Positions 46,067 through 58,959 of a DNA stretch of 64,000 nucleotides are shown piece after piece. The notes below the pieces were generated by a model, which had not been told where the DNA came from, searched no databases, and saw only the letters and a program-made list of their open reading frames with translations. Source of the DNA: Rhea pennata (lineage: Eukaryota; Chordata; Aves; Rheiformes; Rheidae). Positions within the stretch are counted from its first letter, which is position 1. Each line of letters begins with the position of its first letter. Where the stretch lies: NCBI RefSeq assembly GCF_028389875.1, contig NW_026907676.1, positions 1,684,001 through 1,748,000 on the forward strand, in the 5' to 3' direction. Made by a program: the position numbers and the translations under genes.

Positions 46067-47423
46067 GTAATGTCTGCTGCCGTGTAGTCATGTTCTCATA
46101 CCTCTTGACTGTGTATGTGAAGTTTCTTTTCAATTTCTTTGCTTTTCTTTCACTGCACTCAGCAGGAGGGAAAATGGAATCTAAGTGCAGCATGTAATTG
46201 CAAGTTCTCAAATGCTTGTTCTTAATGATCTCTCCAAAGGGACCATTTCCTTCTTTTTTTTCCTCTTTTCTATGGTTTTATGTACCTGTCTCAATTTCTC
46301 AGAGTGACACAGTCTCTCACACGCTCTCAGAGTGTCACAGTCTGAGAGAACTTTTATTATCCCTGTCTCATTATAACTTACAAATTGATAAGTAAGGCTA
46401 TACTAGAGGTATCCTCTAATCAGGGAGGACCTATCTTCTTCCTCAGAAAAACTGAAGGAACAGTGAGAAGTTGGCATATACACTTCATGCTCCTTTTTTT
46501 TTTCCACTCTAAAACTTACCCAAGCGATGGCTGGGGTTGAAAGAGGCAAGAAGACTGCCTGATGCCTTCCATCACATAGGCACAAGCAGCTTTTAATTTG
46601 TTGTGGTTTGCTCCTCAGTTACTAAGTTGTCTTATTCCTTATGCACAGAAGAACGCTATGTGCTTGGGCAGTGGGGTTAGCCTAGAGTTTAAAGGGGCAC
46701 TGCTTAGCTTCCTGTGCCTGTCGCTGTGACTCAGGTTTGGGTCCCTATTTGCCTGTTTTTCCTTGACATCTCATCCCCTCCCAAAGAATCTCCTGGGTCC
46801 TGGAGTTCAGTCACCTGCTCCAGGCAAATCTATCGCAGAATCGATTTTATAGATAGACTTAAGTTCCCTTGTGAGATATTTCCTTGATTGAGAGCCACAT
46901 GCAGAATTTCCTTTTCAGGAATTTGAAGTCTTTTCAAATCCAAGTGGCATTTCCTGATGGCAACTTTATGGGTATTGCTCCTTGTGGCAGCATTGCTTGT
47001 GAGGGTAACTGATTCTCTCTCCATAGAGCAACTTCTCCTGTACGGAACAATCCTGTTTCCTCTGTCTTAGTTTGGCTATGTCAAACTGAATTCTCCGAGT
47101 GTGCTTCCGTGTGATTGGCACTTCACTTCTGGGGCATTTGCATAGCCTGCCTTTGTTGCTTTTTGTTGCAGTCTCAGTTCTTTTTCTCCAAGGAAACCAG
47201 AATTACTCACAGTACGTCATATGCTATCCCTCAAGTGCCATTAGGAATACTTCTGTATCTGCTGGGAAACTATTCCTTTCTTCGTGATTCTACTTGTAGA
47301 TTATTAATCTGTAACTAGCTGATACGCTCAGCTTTGTGCCTGCATAAGAACTCGCAGCAACCTCCACATTTCCTGAATCCTGCTTTAGAGCAGAAATTCT
47401 TGTCGCAGCACGGCAGCCTGAGA
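46067..47423. other. No gene seen
   Basis: AT-richer sequence with short open frames only. Confidence 0.4.
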
Positions 47424-47765
47424 GGTGCAGAGAAGCCCTGAGCTGTGAGAGCTCCATCACTAGTGAAACCTAAGGCAGCAGGTGAAGAGTGAAAAGAAGA
47501 GAGAAGCCGCTTTCTTTGCCTCTTCTACTGCTTGATGTTCCCTCCTAATGGAAAACTGAAACACTCTGGGTGGGTGGTGAAACTGGTGGGGAAAGTAGAG
47601 AGGCATGAGCTGCTGCTCTACTGAATGGTGGAGGTGCAGGGGTAAGGAGTCAGTTTGTATTTGCTGCCAGGGATAAGATTTTTTTAAACAAACATTTTTT
47701 TCCCTGCTGTAATCTGGACGGTAGCTCAAAAGATGTCTGTCATGACAGAGAAGCAAAACAAATCT
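47424..47765 (+). repeat. Chimeric repeat: arm-end fragment joined to sequence from near 6.1 kb
   Basis: 47,424-47,640 matches 43,252-43,490 in the same orientation (shared GAGAAGCCCTGAGCTGTGAG). From 47,641 the match switches to 6,118-6,250 (shared GGTAAGGAGTCAG, TAATCTGGA, GGTAGCTCAAAAGA). Confidence 0.7.
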
Positions 47766-49264
47766 CCACAAGATTGTGCCGTCCTGCGGGTGTGTGTGTG
47801 TGGGAAGGGATTTGTGGGCTCTTGGAGCAAGCTATTTTTCTGTACAAAAATCTGGAAAACATTGATGCAAGCCCCCAGAGAAGAGAAATTTTCTGGGCAC
47901 TCAGAGCAACACAGGCAGGACCCAGCGATGTCTAGGGAAACCCATCCCAGCCATACCAAACCAACCACTCTCTCCAGAGGACATTCCTAACCCTTGGGCT
48001 GGGAGTAGGAGAGGAAACGGGGAAACAGACACCCCAGACTTCCCTCCATCAGGCCCTCAGCTCCACAACGTGTCATAGCTTCAGGTGAGTTCTCTCAGGC
48101 AACACTTCCCATGCCTCTGGTGCATGGAGAAGACTGGGTAGGCACACAGGAGACAAGGGAGAGAAAGGGCAGAGATGCCAGCAGGTAGAGTTGGGCTCCC
48201 TGCGTCACAGATGACTAGAGGCTGACTAAGCAAACTAACTCCTGTAGGGACTTGGAAAGGCACATCTCGGACAGTATTTAAGGGGGGTGGAGTCTCCCTC
48301 CTGCAAGACTTGCCCCAGCACTCTGCAGAGACTAGGAAGAGCAGGAAGGTTGGTTGTAAGGACGCTTGCAAGCTTTAGCAGCCGCAGAGCGGGGAGGTAC
48401 CCTTACAAACTTCTGAATGCAGGCCCTGAGGCACTGCAGTGCCTCGTAGGCTCTGCACCAGAGCCCAGAGAGCAGCACTGCAGTATGAGGGATGTCCTGA
48501 GAAGCCTTGAATCCTCAAATGTGGGAGATCCAGGGTGCCAGAGCTGTACAGATCGTGGGAGGGCAAGGGTGCCAGTGTGGATCCAGGGTGCCTGGGCTGC
48601 ACAGATCCCTGGAGGAGCCAGGGGGCTGGTGTGGGGAAGGGCAGGGGGCTGAGGAGCGTACCCAGGGGAGAAGCAGAGCCCCAAAGTGACACTGAAAAGC
48701 CCAAGGACCATCTGAAGCCCAGAGTTGAGACCTGGCTTTTCTCAGGCTCACACAGAAGGAAAGGTGGACTAAGTTCATGGGAAATGGGAAAACTTCCTCC
48801 AATTGGCTACGTGGCCTGACCAATGGCTTTGGAGTCTTGCAGGGAAGAGGGTCCTGGGTAGAGCTCTCTGGATGATGTGTGTTTGCTCTCTTCTGGCATA
48901 TCATCTCTATCTTAAGCACCACAGACCGAGAAACCTTGCTGAAGGCTTCTCAAATCAAAAAGCCTGCTTTGGTGCCTAAAGGAGGAAGGTTACGTCCTGT
49001 CCCTTATTCTCCTATACCCTACTTCAAATAAAAGAGAGATCCACAGCAGCCACCAGTTTTGAGGCTCATCTAAGCATCTCAGCCTGTGGCCACCCTTTGT
49101 GCTTTTTCATCCCACCGGACTTTGATCCTGTAAAAATGTCAAACCCCAATCCAACCCCCAAACCCCAGATTCCTGCACAGAATCCTGTTGCCTAGTGCAG
49201 CAGCCAGGGAGTGCAGGAGCACAGCAGTGACCTCTCCAGGTCCCAACTTCAGATGTTTCCCTGA
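47766..49264. other. No gene seen
   Basis: GC-rich in part (48,270-48,700), with repeated CCAGGGTGCC-type phrases. No frame resembles a protein family. Confidence 0.35.
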
Positions 49265-50559
49265 CTTTGGCTCCACCTGGAGACATTCTTGAAGGACTTA
49301 TCAGAAAGTTTGGGAAAATAACTGGGGGAAGGGAGATGCCTGCTTTCCAGGAGGGGAGAGGAAATCTCTCTGCTCTCTCCCTGGCGGTGCCATCTCCATG
49401 GCACTGACCTGCTGTGCCCCAGATGACACAAGCTGAGGTCACAGCGGGATGTGCTGCATCACAGGGAGGTCTCCATGGTGTCCTGGGTGAGGGCCCTCAG
49501 TTCCCTCCGAGACCTAGGCACTGCTGGGCACTGCTCACGCCCTCCCTGCCACTGCCCTTGTAGTGGCTCCATGGCAAGACTGGAGACAGGAGTTAATGGG
49601 GGTTGTGCTGGGATCTGTCGCTGACATGCAGAGGAACAGGAGCACGATGAAAAGGAGTGTTGGGTGAAGGGAAGAACATCCCTCCTCCTGGGCTGCAGAG
49701 GTGAGCCGAGGGCAGAGGCGAGATGGAGGACTGCTGGATGGACACCATCAGCCGAGACCACCACAGTTCCTTGTTCCCAAGGCTCCTGCAGCTCTCCACT
49801 GAGGGTAAGGGCTTTGGGTACTTCTTCCCGAGATGTTGCACAAAGATTGGTAACTGCAAAAACTGCTGTGAATCCAGGGCTGTGGGGGTGGCTGGACAGG
49901 ACTGGGGGCTGCCACAAGAGTCATCTCTGAGGGTCCCATCTGTCTTAGTGGACAGCCAGGACTCCTGGGTCATGGGGCAGGAGATGCGCTGAGCCTCAAG
50001 GCTTCTGTGGGGCCAGCTCCATTGCCTTTTGGGGTCCGTGGGGGGCATGGGAATGCATGGCAGGTTTTCCACGGATTGTGTCCCCCTTTGCGATCTGGCT
50101 CTGAGAAGAATTGGGGTCCTGCATCCCAGAGGCTGGGGCAGCCTGCTGCTCTCATGGGGCTCTCAAGAACCTGCTGAAATGTCCATGTACAATAAGGAAA
50201 CCACCTTGTAATGACCCCAGGTCCCCTGCCTGTTTGAGAGGACCTCTGTTCCTTTCATGCTTGGTACAAGTTGGTACAGCATGTTTTGGGCTCAGAGAAG
50301 CCATCTCGAGATGGTCATAGCCTGTGTCCTTGCGCAGATTGGACTCAAAACATCTGCATGCAAAAGAAAGCCTATTTGGGAGAGCACCTTGGAAACAGGT
50401 GGAGGCACGGTGCCCACTGCCAAGTCCTGACTGACCCAAGGATTTTTCTCTGAGCTATGGGGTGCAGTGCTGCAGTAAGCCCAAAAGAGCCATCTCCCCC
50501 AGTCCCTTCACGACCCCACACCCCCACTTCCTAGCACCAGCAGGCCCAGAGCTGGTACC

Positions 50560-51400
50560 CCCCCTCACTGCCCTGTGCCCCCATGGGGCTCCTCAGCGCT
50601 CTGGAGCGACCCCTCGGGGCACAGCCCGGCCCCACACAGAGCAGCCCCTGCTGGGCTGTGGCCCAGCCCTGCCAGGCGCAGCGGGAGGGCTGCGAAGCCC
50701 TGGGGCTACCCTGGGGAAGGGGCTGGGGCAGGAGGGCCGAGAGGACACTGCCCTGCCCTGGCGGCAGCAGCACGTCGCCCGCAGGCTCCGGCGCCCCGGC
50801 CATTCCCAGGGCCCCAGCGCCCGCACCAGGGCTGGCACCAGCACAGGCCCCAGAGCCGCCCTCCAAGCCCAGCACGGCCCCCAGGGCACAGGGCAGCAAG
50901 AAGCCCCACGGGGCCCCTGCAGCAGAGCGGCCGCCCCCGGGCCCCGCACTGCCCGGGCACCCGGCGCCGGGCTGCCCTGAGGCCCCGCCGTGCTCCGCGC
51001 TGCCGCCCACAAGATGGCGCCGTCCCGCGGTGGGAGGGGAGAGGGCAGAGCTGGCTGCCAGGGCAGGAGGGTGCAGCGTTGCCATGGCATTGCCTGAGTG
51101 CAGCCCTCCTATTGGCTGTCCTGAGGAGGAGGGTGGGGATGGATTTGAATGATGGCTGTCTCAGCCAATCGTAGTCCAGAGTGGGAAAAGGCCAAGGGAA
51201 GAGAGAGGTGCGAGAAGGGAGGGAGCGAAGCAGGCGAGAAGGGAGCGGGAGTGAGAGCGGGTGCGAGTGGGGCTGGTGGGGGCTGCGGGTGCGTTCAAAT
51301 GCCGGCGGGTGCCCTCTCGCTGCAGCAGGGGCAGCGGTGCTGGCGAGGGGGCTGCTTTCCTGCAGGGGCTCCCGAAGAGGCTGTTGGGGCTGTGACCACG
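50560..51400 (+). promoter_or_regulatory. CpG-island promoter in the third copy
   Basis: Counterpart of 19,860-20,560, with intact YY1-type motif (CAAGATGGCGCC, 51,010-51,021), an ATTGG near 51,112 and a CCAAT near 51,164. After the G-rich start region the match to the left arm jumps at about 51,400, skipping about 1 kb present in the arms. Confidence 0.65.
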
Positions 51401-53989
51401 GCCATCAGCAGGTCTGCGGCGGGGTTGTGTTTTTTTGAGATCATTTCTGCCTGAGCAGCTGATCAGCCAGGATTTGTCTCGTGGCTGAGGAAGTTCTAGT
51501 GAGGTAATTTTTGCCTCAGAGTCTTCTTGGCCAAAGAAAGACAGAGACCTGGTTCTGCAGGTGACTGTGAGGTCCCGTCTTTCTGAGTCCCTGATAGACC
51601 GGCAGCAGGCAGTTAGGCCTGGGCGTTGAGTGTGAGGTCTCTTGTCCAAGTCCCTGCTAGGGCAGCAGTGGTTCGTGGCAGGGGAAGTTACTTTGAGGAA
51701 ATTTCTGTCCCTGAAGGCCATAGCAGCAGCAGGCATGTGTTGGGGGTTTGCACTTGTGAGGTCCCCTCTCTGTGAGCAGCCGACAGGTCAGGAGAAGCAA
51801 CATGGCCTGGATGGTGGTGGTGAGGTGACTCCTGGTTTTGTGCCCAGGGTAGGAGTTGACCCCTGCAGAGCTCTACAGCAATATGGAACTGCAGCTACTC
51901 AGTCAAGAAGAAGTACCTGCTCCATACCATCTGTCACAAATTCTGTTCCACTCCATCATCCTGCGTTAGTCCTGCTACGTTTAAAATGCAGATGATGTTC
52001 TCTGGTGAACGTGGACATGCAGTTTGACTTTGTACTTCTTGCTGAGTAGAGTCTTGCAGCCCATTCCTGGTCAGCTAGAGTCCAAGTAGAGTTTTGAAGC
52101 TGCTAAATGAATCTAGTGCTGATGTGCACAATGATATTAGTAATCTCTGATTCCCAGGGTGTGCGTGTGTGTGCTTTAGAAATTCCCCCTGTTGAAACAG
52201 TAGGGAGGCTGTGAGATTTTCCTGCAAGGTCTGAATGCTGTGCCTGTCTTTTAGGTGTCCACCTGCTTTTATGACGCATTTGGAAGTGTAACACGTTAGA
52301 GGTCTCTGAGTTTCTGTCCGAGTATGCAGTCACTGGAGAAGGAGTGCAAAGGGTGTTGGAGGGAAATGAAGGAATGTCATCCCCCCAAAGTTATGGGCCC
52401 CATTTTCAAAGAGATTTCATTTTCATGGAAGCTGAGACACAAGCAAGAGGCAAGAGCTGGCCTGCTCCTCCCTTGTGAGAGCCCCTTGCTCTGTGCTTTC
52501 TGGAGGTGGGAAGTGAGCAGGCCCTGGGCTGTGAGTGGATGCTGAGAGGTAGTGCCTGTTGCAAGGCCTTGGAGGAGCAGAAGGGAGTTGAAGGATGTAG
52601 AGTTGGGCTTTGTGTGTTGTGGGGCACATAGGGGTGCCCTGCCAGCTGTCATATGTGGTGCAGTGCTGTGTGTGTCGCTGATACAATTGTGGATGTTGGC
52701 TGACAACCCTTTTTAGAGGCGAGGGGCGATGAATGCGGTTTGCATCCCTGTGCAGGCATGGCCTGTGGTGGGGCTGGGTGGTAGCTGCAATGTCTCGGTG
52801 CTCAGCATGGAGGAAGGTAGCTGGAGAGAGCAGTACAGTGCAGAAGGAGTGCTGCCAGGTTGGGGAGCTGAGGAGCCCTGTGAAGTAAGGAGGTGTTTGC
52901 TCAAAGGACCGAGGCTGCTGTGGTGTCATGGGCCAGAGATGCTGGGAGACTGCTGCCTTCAGTGCGCTGAGGTCCAGGCCTTGAGCTTGCTAAGCTCTTG
53001 CCAGGATGTGCAGGTAGGATGCTGCCTAAAGGATCCGGAGTGTTTCTCCTTGTTCTGAGATGCAAACAAAGCCTGCTTTTTCCTTCCTTGCCTCTTGTTT
53101 GCTTTTCCTGATGAAATCTTTTATCTGCAGCAGTGTTTGCTGAGAGAGGAGGAGCAGGCGGGGGATGCTTGTTGGGAAGTGGGCAAGGGAATGCCGTAAG
53201 CTCTTTGAAGGAGTGAAGGCCTTCTGGCAAGATGGTTTTTGGAGGCAGGCAGGTATGTTCTTGGGAGCTGACTGTCAAGGGGCTGTGTTGGAGCTGTGTG
53301 GTGGCCCCAGTGGTTTGGTGCTCAGCCATGGGAAGAGGTGTCTGGACAGAGCAGTGCTGTGCTCCTAGAGCCCAGCCTGCGATCACTGTGTCCTTCTGGG
53401 AAACGTGGGTGAGGACTCTTGGTGATCGTGCTCTGACCTTAGAGCATCCTGGTGTGAGCCAGAGATGCTTACAGTTTGGTGATTTCTGTCAGCTGAGGTT
53501 CAGGCTTGCAGTTTTTGAAGGTCTTGTGCTTTCCTGAGTCTTTGAGATTTTACCGTTTCCCCTGGAGAAAGCAATCTTCTCACTCCTTCAAGGCTTTCTG
53601 TCCTTGGTCAGTGGTGGAGGCAGCATCTGCAAAGCCACTGGTGCCTTTGGAAGGAGTCTGAGAACAGCATATGCCTTGAGCCTGCAATGGGGAGACATCT
53701 GGAGATAGGGATCTAACAGCCTGCTGAAGGCAGGTCCCAGTGGAGCAGGTCTATTTGGGCCTTTCTCAGTAGAGTTTTGATTATTTGCCTGGATGGAGAT
53801 GTGGGGACGTGCCTGGATCCCTGTGCCACAGTTTGGCCACCCTCCTGGAAAACAAGGGTTCTTAATATGTAAGAAGAATTTGCCATTGTCCAATTTGTCC
53901 CTGTGGCCTCTCATGCTCTCAGTGTGCACCTCCAAAAAAATCCATCTCTGTCTTGTCTGTGCCCTCCATAAGCCAGCTGTGCACAGCAT

Positions 53990-54200
53990 GCGTGCCCCTC
54001 TTGGCTTTGTCTTGTCTAGGCTTAAGAATCCCAGCTCTCTCAGCCTCTACCTGTATGCCCCATGCTCCAGGCCTTGACTGTCTTGGTGTCCCTGTGCTGG
54101 ACCCCCTGCTGTGTGTTTGTGCCTTTGCAGAACTGGGGTGTCCAGAAGGGACCCGATATACAGACATGGTCTCAGCTGTGCCAAAAAAGAGGAGTAGAAG
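53990..54200 (-). mobile_element. Old CR1 LINE fragment
   Basis: Minus-strand remnants of the CR1 segment that includes CCCAGCTCTCTCAGCCTC on the plus strand and an altered AGAACTGGGGTGTCC block. Much more decayed than the copies at 4,390 and 62,830. Confidence 0.5.
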
Positions 54201-54334
54201 CTTTCAGTGGCCCCACAGGCTGTACTCTCACAAATACAGCTCAGCGCAGAGGGGAGACATTTGCCACCGACTGTTGCGACTGTGGAAGGCCAGCAGAGCT
54301 GACAGTAACACGCTGATTTTCTCTTTCTTTCTAG

Positions 54335-54450
54335 GTTACTCCAGTCCCATATGTTGCTGGCGTAGTCCTAGAACTGCTGAGGATGGAGGCAGGATGCCAG
54401 GGTGTGTGCCTGTACCTGTCAACATCTTTGCCACCATTGTGATCTGTCTA
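54335..54450 (+). other. Exon-like block conserved with 32,396-32,511
   Basis: Acceptor CTCTTTCTTTCTAG (AG at 54,333-54,334), 116 open bases and a TGA stop at 54,451-54,453, matching the minus-strand block in the right inner segment. The shared second half reads EDGGRMPGCVPV and IFATIV. Confidence 0.3.
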
Positions 54451-55590
54451 TGAAAGCAGCTGCAAGAGGTGAGGTGCTGAATGAGGTGAGGCTACTACGA
54501 GTGGATGTGAAGGCTTCTGTAAGTGCGCCTGGCTTCCATGGGTGACTTGGGGTGTAGGTTCACGTCCGCTGTGCTGCAACTTCTGCATCGCACAAATGCT
54601 GTTAGTGCCAGCTTGCTCTGCAAATGCTACTGTGTTCCCTCCTTTTCCAAGAAGGTTGTGGTGCCACATATTTGTCTGCGTGTCCCAAAGCCTCTGTAGC
54701 TTGAAATTGAGGATGTCTCACAGTTGTTGGGTTCCTGTCTCTGTGAGGGGTGAAGATGTGCCCAGGGTCAGGTTGTGAATGCAGCTGTGGAGCTCAGAGT
54801 GCTGCTGCAAAGCCTGTGCAGCCAGACAGGTGGCATTTCAGCAGACCGCCAGGCTGGGGCTGTCTGCTTGCTTGGGCCTCATTTCAAAGCCTCTGCACAC
54901 TTTTTCCCTTCACAGGGACTTCTTGTCCAAGTAACTAAAGGAAAGGAAGTGAGGTTACTTTGGTCTCAGGAGGCCTCAATCTCAGGAGACCTTAAGGACT
55001 CTCAAATGTTTCTACATTATATCTGTAGCGTTGTATTATTAAAGAAAAACCCCATCCCTGCCCTGAGTAGGTGGAGGTTCCTGAGATTGTGGGGGTGGAA
55101 AGTAGCAGCCTGCTCTGCCTGAAGAAAGCAGAATCCTCCCCTCTGAAAACAGGAGCATTGCCCAATGAGCCAGCCCTGTGCTTGATCTTGTGCTGATCAT
55201 TTGCACATGCCCTGTGAGCCTAGAGTGCCTTGGCCACCTTGTGATGTTAGCACAAGAGCTTCCCTGTGTGCCTGTGTTTTGGAGGGACGGGAAGGCAGTG
55301 AGCAGAGCAGTGTCTGGGGAGTGTGAGTGGCCAGTGTCCTGCAGACCTATCTTCTTGCTGGCTCTTGGTTGCATGTAGCAGACAAGGCAGCTGTGTGGGG
55401 CAGAGACAGTGTGTTTGTAGACTAGCTGGCACAGCAGAGGTCTGGTATGAGGTTGATGGCTGTTGCAGTGCTGAGTTGCTCTGTCAGTGTCAGACAGCCT
55501 TTCCAGTGCAGCTGCTCCCTGGGCTGATCCCTTTACGTAGGCCCTGGAAATGGAAGTGTCATCCTGCTGTCATTTTGTAGATGCTTGTGG

Positions 55591-58437
55591 TGGTTGCATT
55601 TCCCCACTTGCAGCAAAGAGTTACGCGGCAGGCACAAACATGGAGCTGGGCTCAGTGAGGCTCTTGGCTGGGCTCAGTTTGTAGGAAGGAAAAATCTCAG
55701 AGGCTGCCACTTGAAGGTTTCTCTTTGGCATCATTCCTGGTGGGAGAGCAGAAGAGAAAAAGGGCACAAATCTCCCTGGGAAAGCTAACATCACCCCCCA
55801 GCGAGTGCTGCATTTATCCTGTGCAGCCTTAGACCCTTGTGATGCAGATGTCTGCCTGTGGATGACTCTCTTTGTGCTCCATTTACCATCATTGCAGAGA
55901 AGCAGCAGCTGCCAAAGTGTCGTTCCGCTACTCCACAAGCCCACAGCTGAAGACACAAGGTGCACTAGGCCTTGTCCGCCTTGAGATCCACAGGGCTCTC
56001 TAGAGGCTCCAAAACTTGCTGGGAGACAGACCCCCTGGAGAGTTTACCCCGCTGCCTGTCAGACTGAGGTGAGGCTGCCCATCCTGCAAGCACAAGTGGT
56101 GCGCAAAGGAGCTGAGAGTTTTACGCTTCTCAGGTCCCCTTTGGAAATGGAACGTCAATTAAATTCATTCACCAAAGCTAGGGAGCTAAGTTGTTTTTGA
56201 TTCTGCTGGCACTTCCACCAGTAAGCTGGCCACTTTCAGAGGTAAATTGGGTCGAGCCAACAGTGGTACATGCATCAAACTGGAAACGGAGGCTGTCATC
56301 TGCCCCCCTCTCTTTTCTGCATACCACTTACTCTTTTGAACTCTGATGGCCCTGAAGACCAAGAATCCAGTACCCCACTGAGACGCTAAAGGTACATACT
56401 GCCACTCCCCTATTCCCTTCTATGGTAAATGGGAACAATATTCCAGCAAGTAGTTCAGCCACAGCGTCTTGGGCCTGGTCTCCTAGTGCCGTCTGTTTCC
56501 ACCACCCTAAAGGCAAAGAGATGAGCTCCTCTGAGCCAGGCTGTGGGGCACTGCATGACGATGTGGGGAGAGTGCCTGGTCCCCAAAGCTGTGCAACATC
56601 ACAAATGGATGTACCCCCTCCCAACTTAGTCATGCCCAAATCCTTGTGTGGGAAGGTTAGGGCTCTGCAAAGTACCTGCCCATGAAACTAGTGGTGTGGA
56701 ATGCGCAGGAATGTCGCTGGCAGTGGGAAATATGGACTCATTCTGCAGGGTCTCTCCAGCCGCATCCTATCAGCCCATGGTCTTTTGTTCACGCACCTCA
56801 AGAGCACCTTGGACTTCACCGTGCGCGAGGTGGGTGATGCAATGCAGGCTGGGAGAAGAACCGGACAGGTCAGCGTTCGCTCACATGGGACACGCTTCAT
56901 CGTCCCCAGCGTAAAGCACGTGTGAGTCATAGAAGGGAGACAGAAGCCCTGAGGAGCCACGCAGATGGCATGGAAAGATGGTGCTGGGCAGGAGACAGGA
57001 AAGCAAACAGTTGGAATTGTCCACCCGCAACCTGAAGCCAGGCACGCCATCACGAAGCCCTCATCCCCCAGCAGCTCACTCTGCTTTCCCCAGGCCGCCC
57101 TTCCTACAGCCCAGCTGCCAACGCTCCTGTCTGCACCTGATCTGGCACCAGCCTCCCTCCTGCCCACTGCTCTCAGCAACCTGCCTGCTCTCCATCATAA
57201 CAGCACAAGGGCTCATGCTGGAAGCTGCCCCCCAGCCTTGTGCTGAGGTGACACCGGGAGCATGGGGGTGGGGAAGTGCCTGTGAGAAAGATGAGCAGGG
57301 GTCAGGCAGCGTGATCTGCTCTTGCAGATCTGCAGGGTGGCCCTGGGAGGAGACATCAGAGACGCCATGCATTTCCTCACCTCATTGCAGGGGCCCTGGG
57401 GAGAGAGTGCCAGAGCCTGCATTGCTCAGTCCTGCCAACTCCCACGGCCAAAGCCATACTCACCAGGGCTGCAGCCCAGTTCGCAGGAGCCATTGGACGT
57501 GCTGAGGTGATGCACCTCCCGGAGGTGATCTTGCGGCTGCTTAAAAGAAGCTTCCAAGTGGGGTTGTCAAGTTGTCATGTCCTGGTGCTGCTAGCTCTGC
57601 CTCCAAGCAGAGGAGAGCGAGGCAACTGAAGGCAATCTTCTTGTGTCCTGAGCTCTGGCAGCTCTCCAGCAGCTCCCATGCTACATGGCTTAAGGGAGTT
57701 GAAATGAACAAGAGCAAGAGCACTGCTGAAGAGAGCCAGTGCCAGCTTCTTACCTGGAAGGTAGCTCCCGCTCCAACACCGTGGCTTGCACTGCACAGCA
57801 ACAGCACAAAGGGGAAGAATTAAAACACACAAGGAGATAAAATCCCATGGGCAGGTGGGGTGAGAGTGAAAGGAGCAAAACGTGGAGGCAATCTAAACCC
57901 AAACCCCAATCCAAACCATTCCTACCCGAAGCAGCTCAGTGCACATAATTCTCCCACCGCACTTACCTGCCTCTGTCCAGCTTCCAATGGCTGTGCAGAG
58001 CTCCTACAAACAAGGCACCAGCAGGAACACCAGACAAAGCAGGGAAGGACAGGAGTCAGGGTCTCCCTGCTGAGGGAGAGCAGAGGGTGACAGGAGGCAA
58101 GTGAGTCATGCTGAGGAACCTCTTAGAAGTCAGCTCCTGTGTGGAGGAGGGAGGTGTTGAGCACATCGCACAGCTGTGGGACTTTGCTTCCAGACAGGAC
58201 CTGCTCTGTCAGTGCTCAGCTGCTCTCTTGGCACAGCCTTTTACTGCTCTCTGCCATCGATCCTCACGTGTCTGTCTGGGGCTCCTGGCCAGCACAGTAG
58301 TGGTCTGTGTCTTGAAAACACAAATCCTGCAGTAGGAGAGCCCATGTTGCAGGGCCCAGATGCTGTATCTGGAGTGGTGTTGGCGTTCATCTCTTAGACT
58401 AGTGTAAAGGGCACAGACAACGAGAAAACTGTCTCAC
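55591..58437. other. No recognisable gene
   Basis: Lies between the third arm copy and the second segmental duplication copy. Several open frames of 60-175 codons overlap on both strands around 56,650-57,500, with none showing a domain. If the duplication extends left of the window start, this sequence may be repeated there. Confidence 0.4.
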
Positions 58438-58959
58438 TGGGACTCCTCAGGGTCTCCCTGAATCCCCAGCTTGGGGATGTTCTGACACCTTGCCTCTGCT
58501 CAGCATTTTTCATGGCACCCAGCTGCATTGCGCTGGTCTTTCTATAAACCTGGTGCTGCAGTGTCCTGCCAAAGGTACTTTTAGACAGCCAGCTCCTCGA
58601 CTAACAGCTGTGGGGACAGACAGACGTGGTCATGTGTGCGGGCTCTGCACCTGCCAGTGCCTAGCCCAGCTCGTGCTCCAAGATTTCCCCAGGAGCCGTT
58701 CATGCCCTTCTTCAGCTCATTGAGAAGGACCTTAACGAGTCTTTGCCCCTAGCATTGCAGTTCCCCCTCCACCAAGGATGACACTACTCACCAACTGACT
58801 ATCAGAGCTCGTTGTGCTGAAGACAGCCCTCAGAGTGCAGCACTCCAGACCCTTTTCCACTTGCTTTGGTGTTCTTTTGTAGTCTTCATCTCCCCAGGCT
58901 TCTTGGACTGCTCTCATCTCTGCTTGCTGACCATCTGCTGGGCAGTCCCACTGTCCCTC

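Larger units (their letters stand above)
49265..55590 (+). repeat. Third copy of the palindrome-arm unit (partial, diverged)
   Basis: Runs in left-arm orientation. It starts opposite 18,825, passes the inner CpG island and a single tandem-repeat unit, then continues through sequence found only next to the right arm (32,870 down to 31,358, reverse complement). It is clearly more diverged from both arms than they are from each other. Confidence 0.85.

Noticed and set aside
50531-51174. Overlapping 165-199-codon frames in the third-copy CpG island
   Set aside because: Four frames overlap on both strands and none is kept in the other two copies in full.
56422-57505. Possible protein gene between the third copy and the second duplication
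   Set aside because: Competing frames on both strands, no domain and no consistent splice sites.
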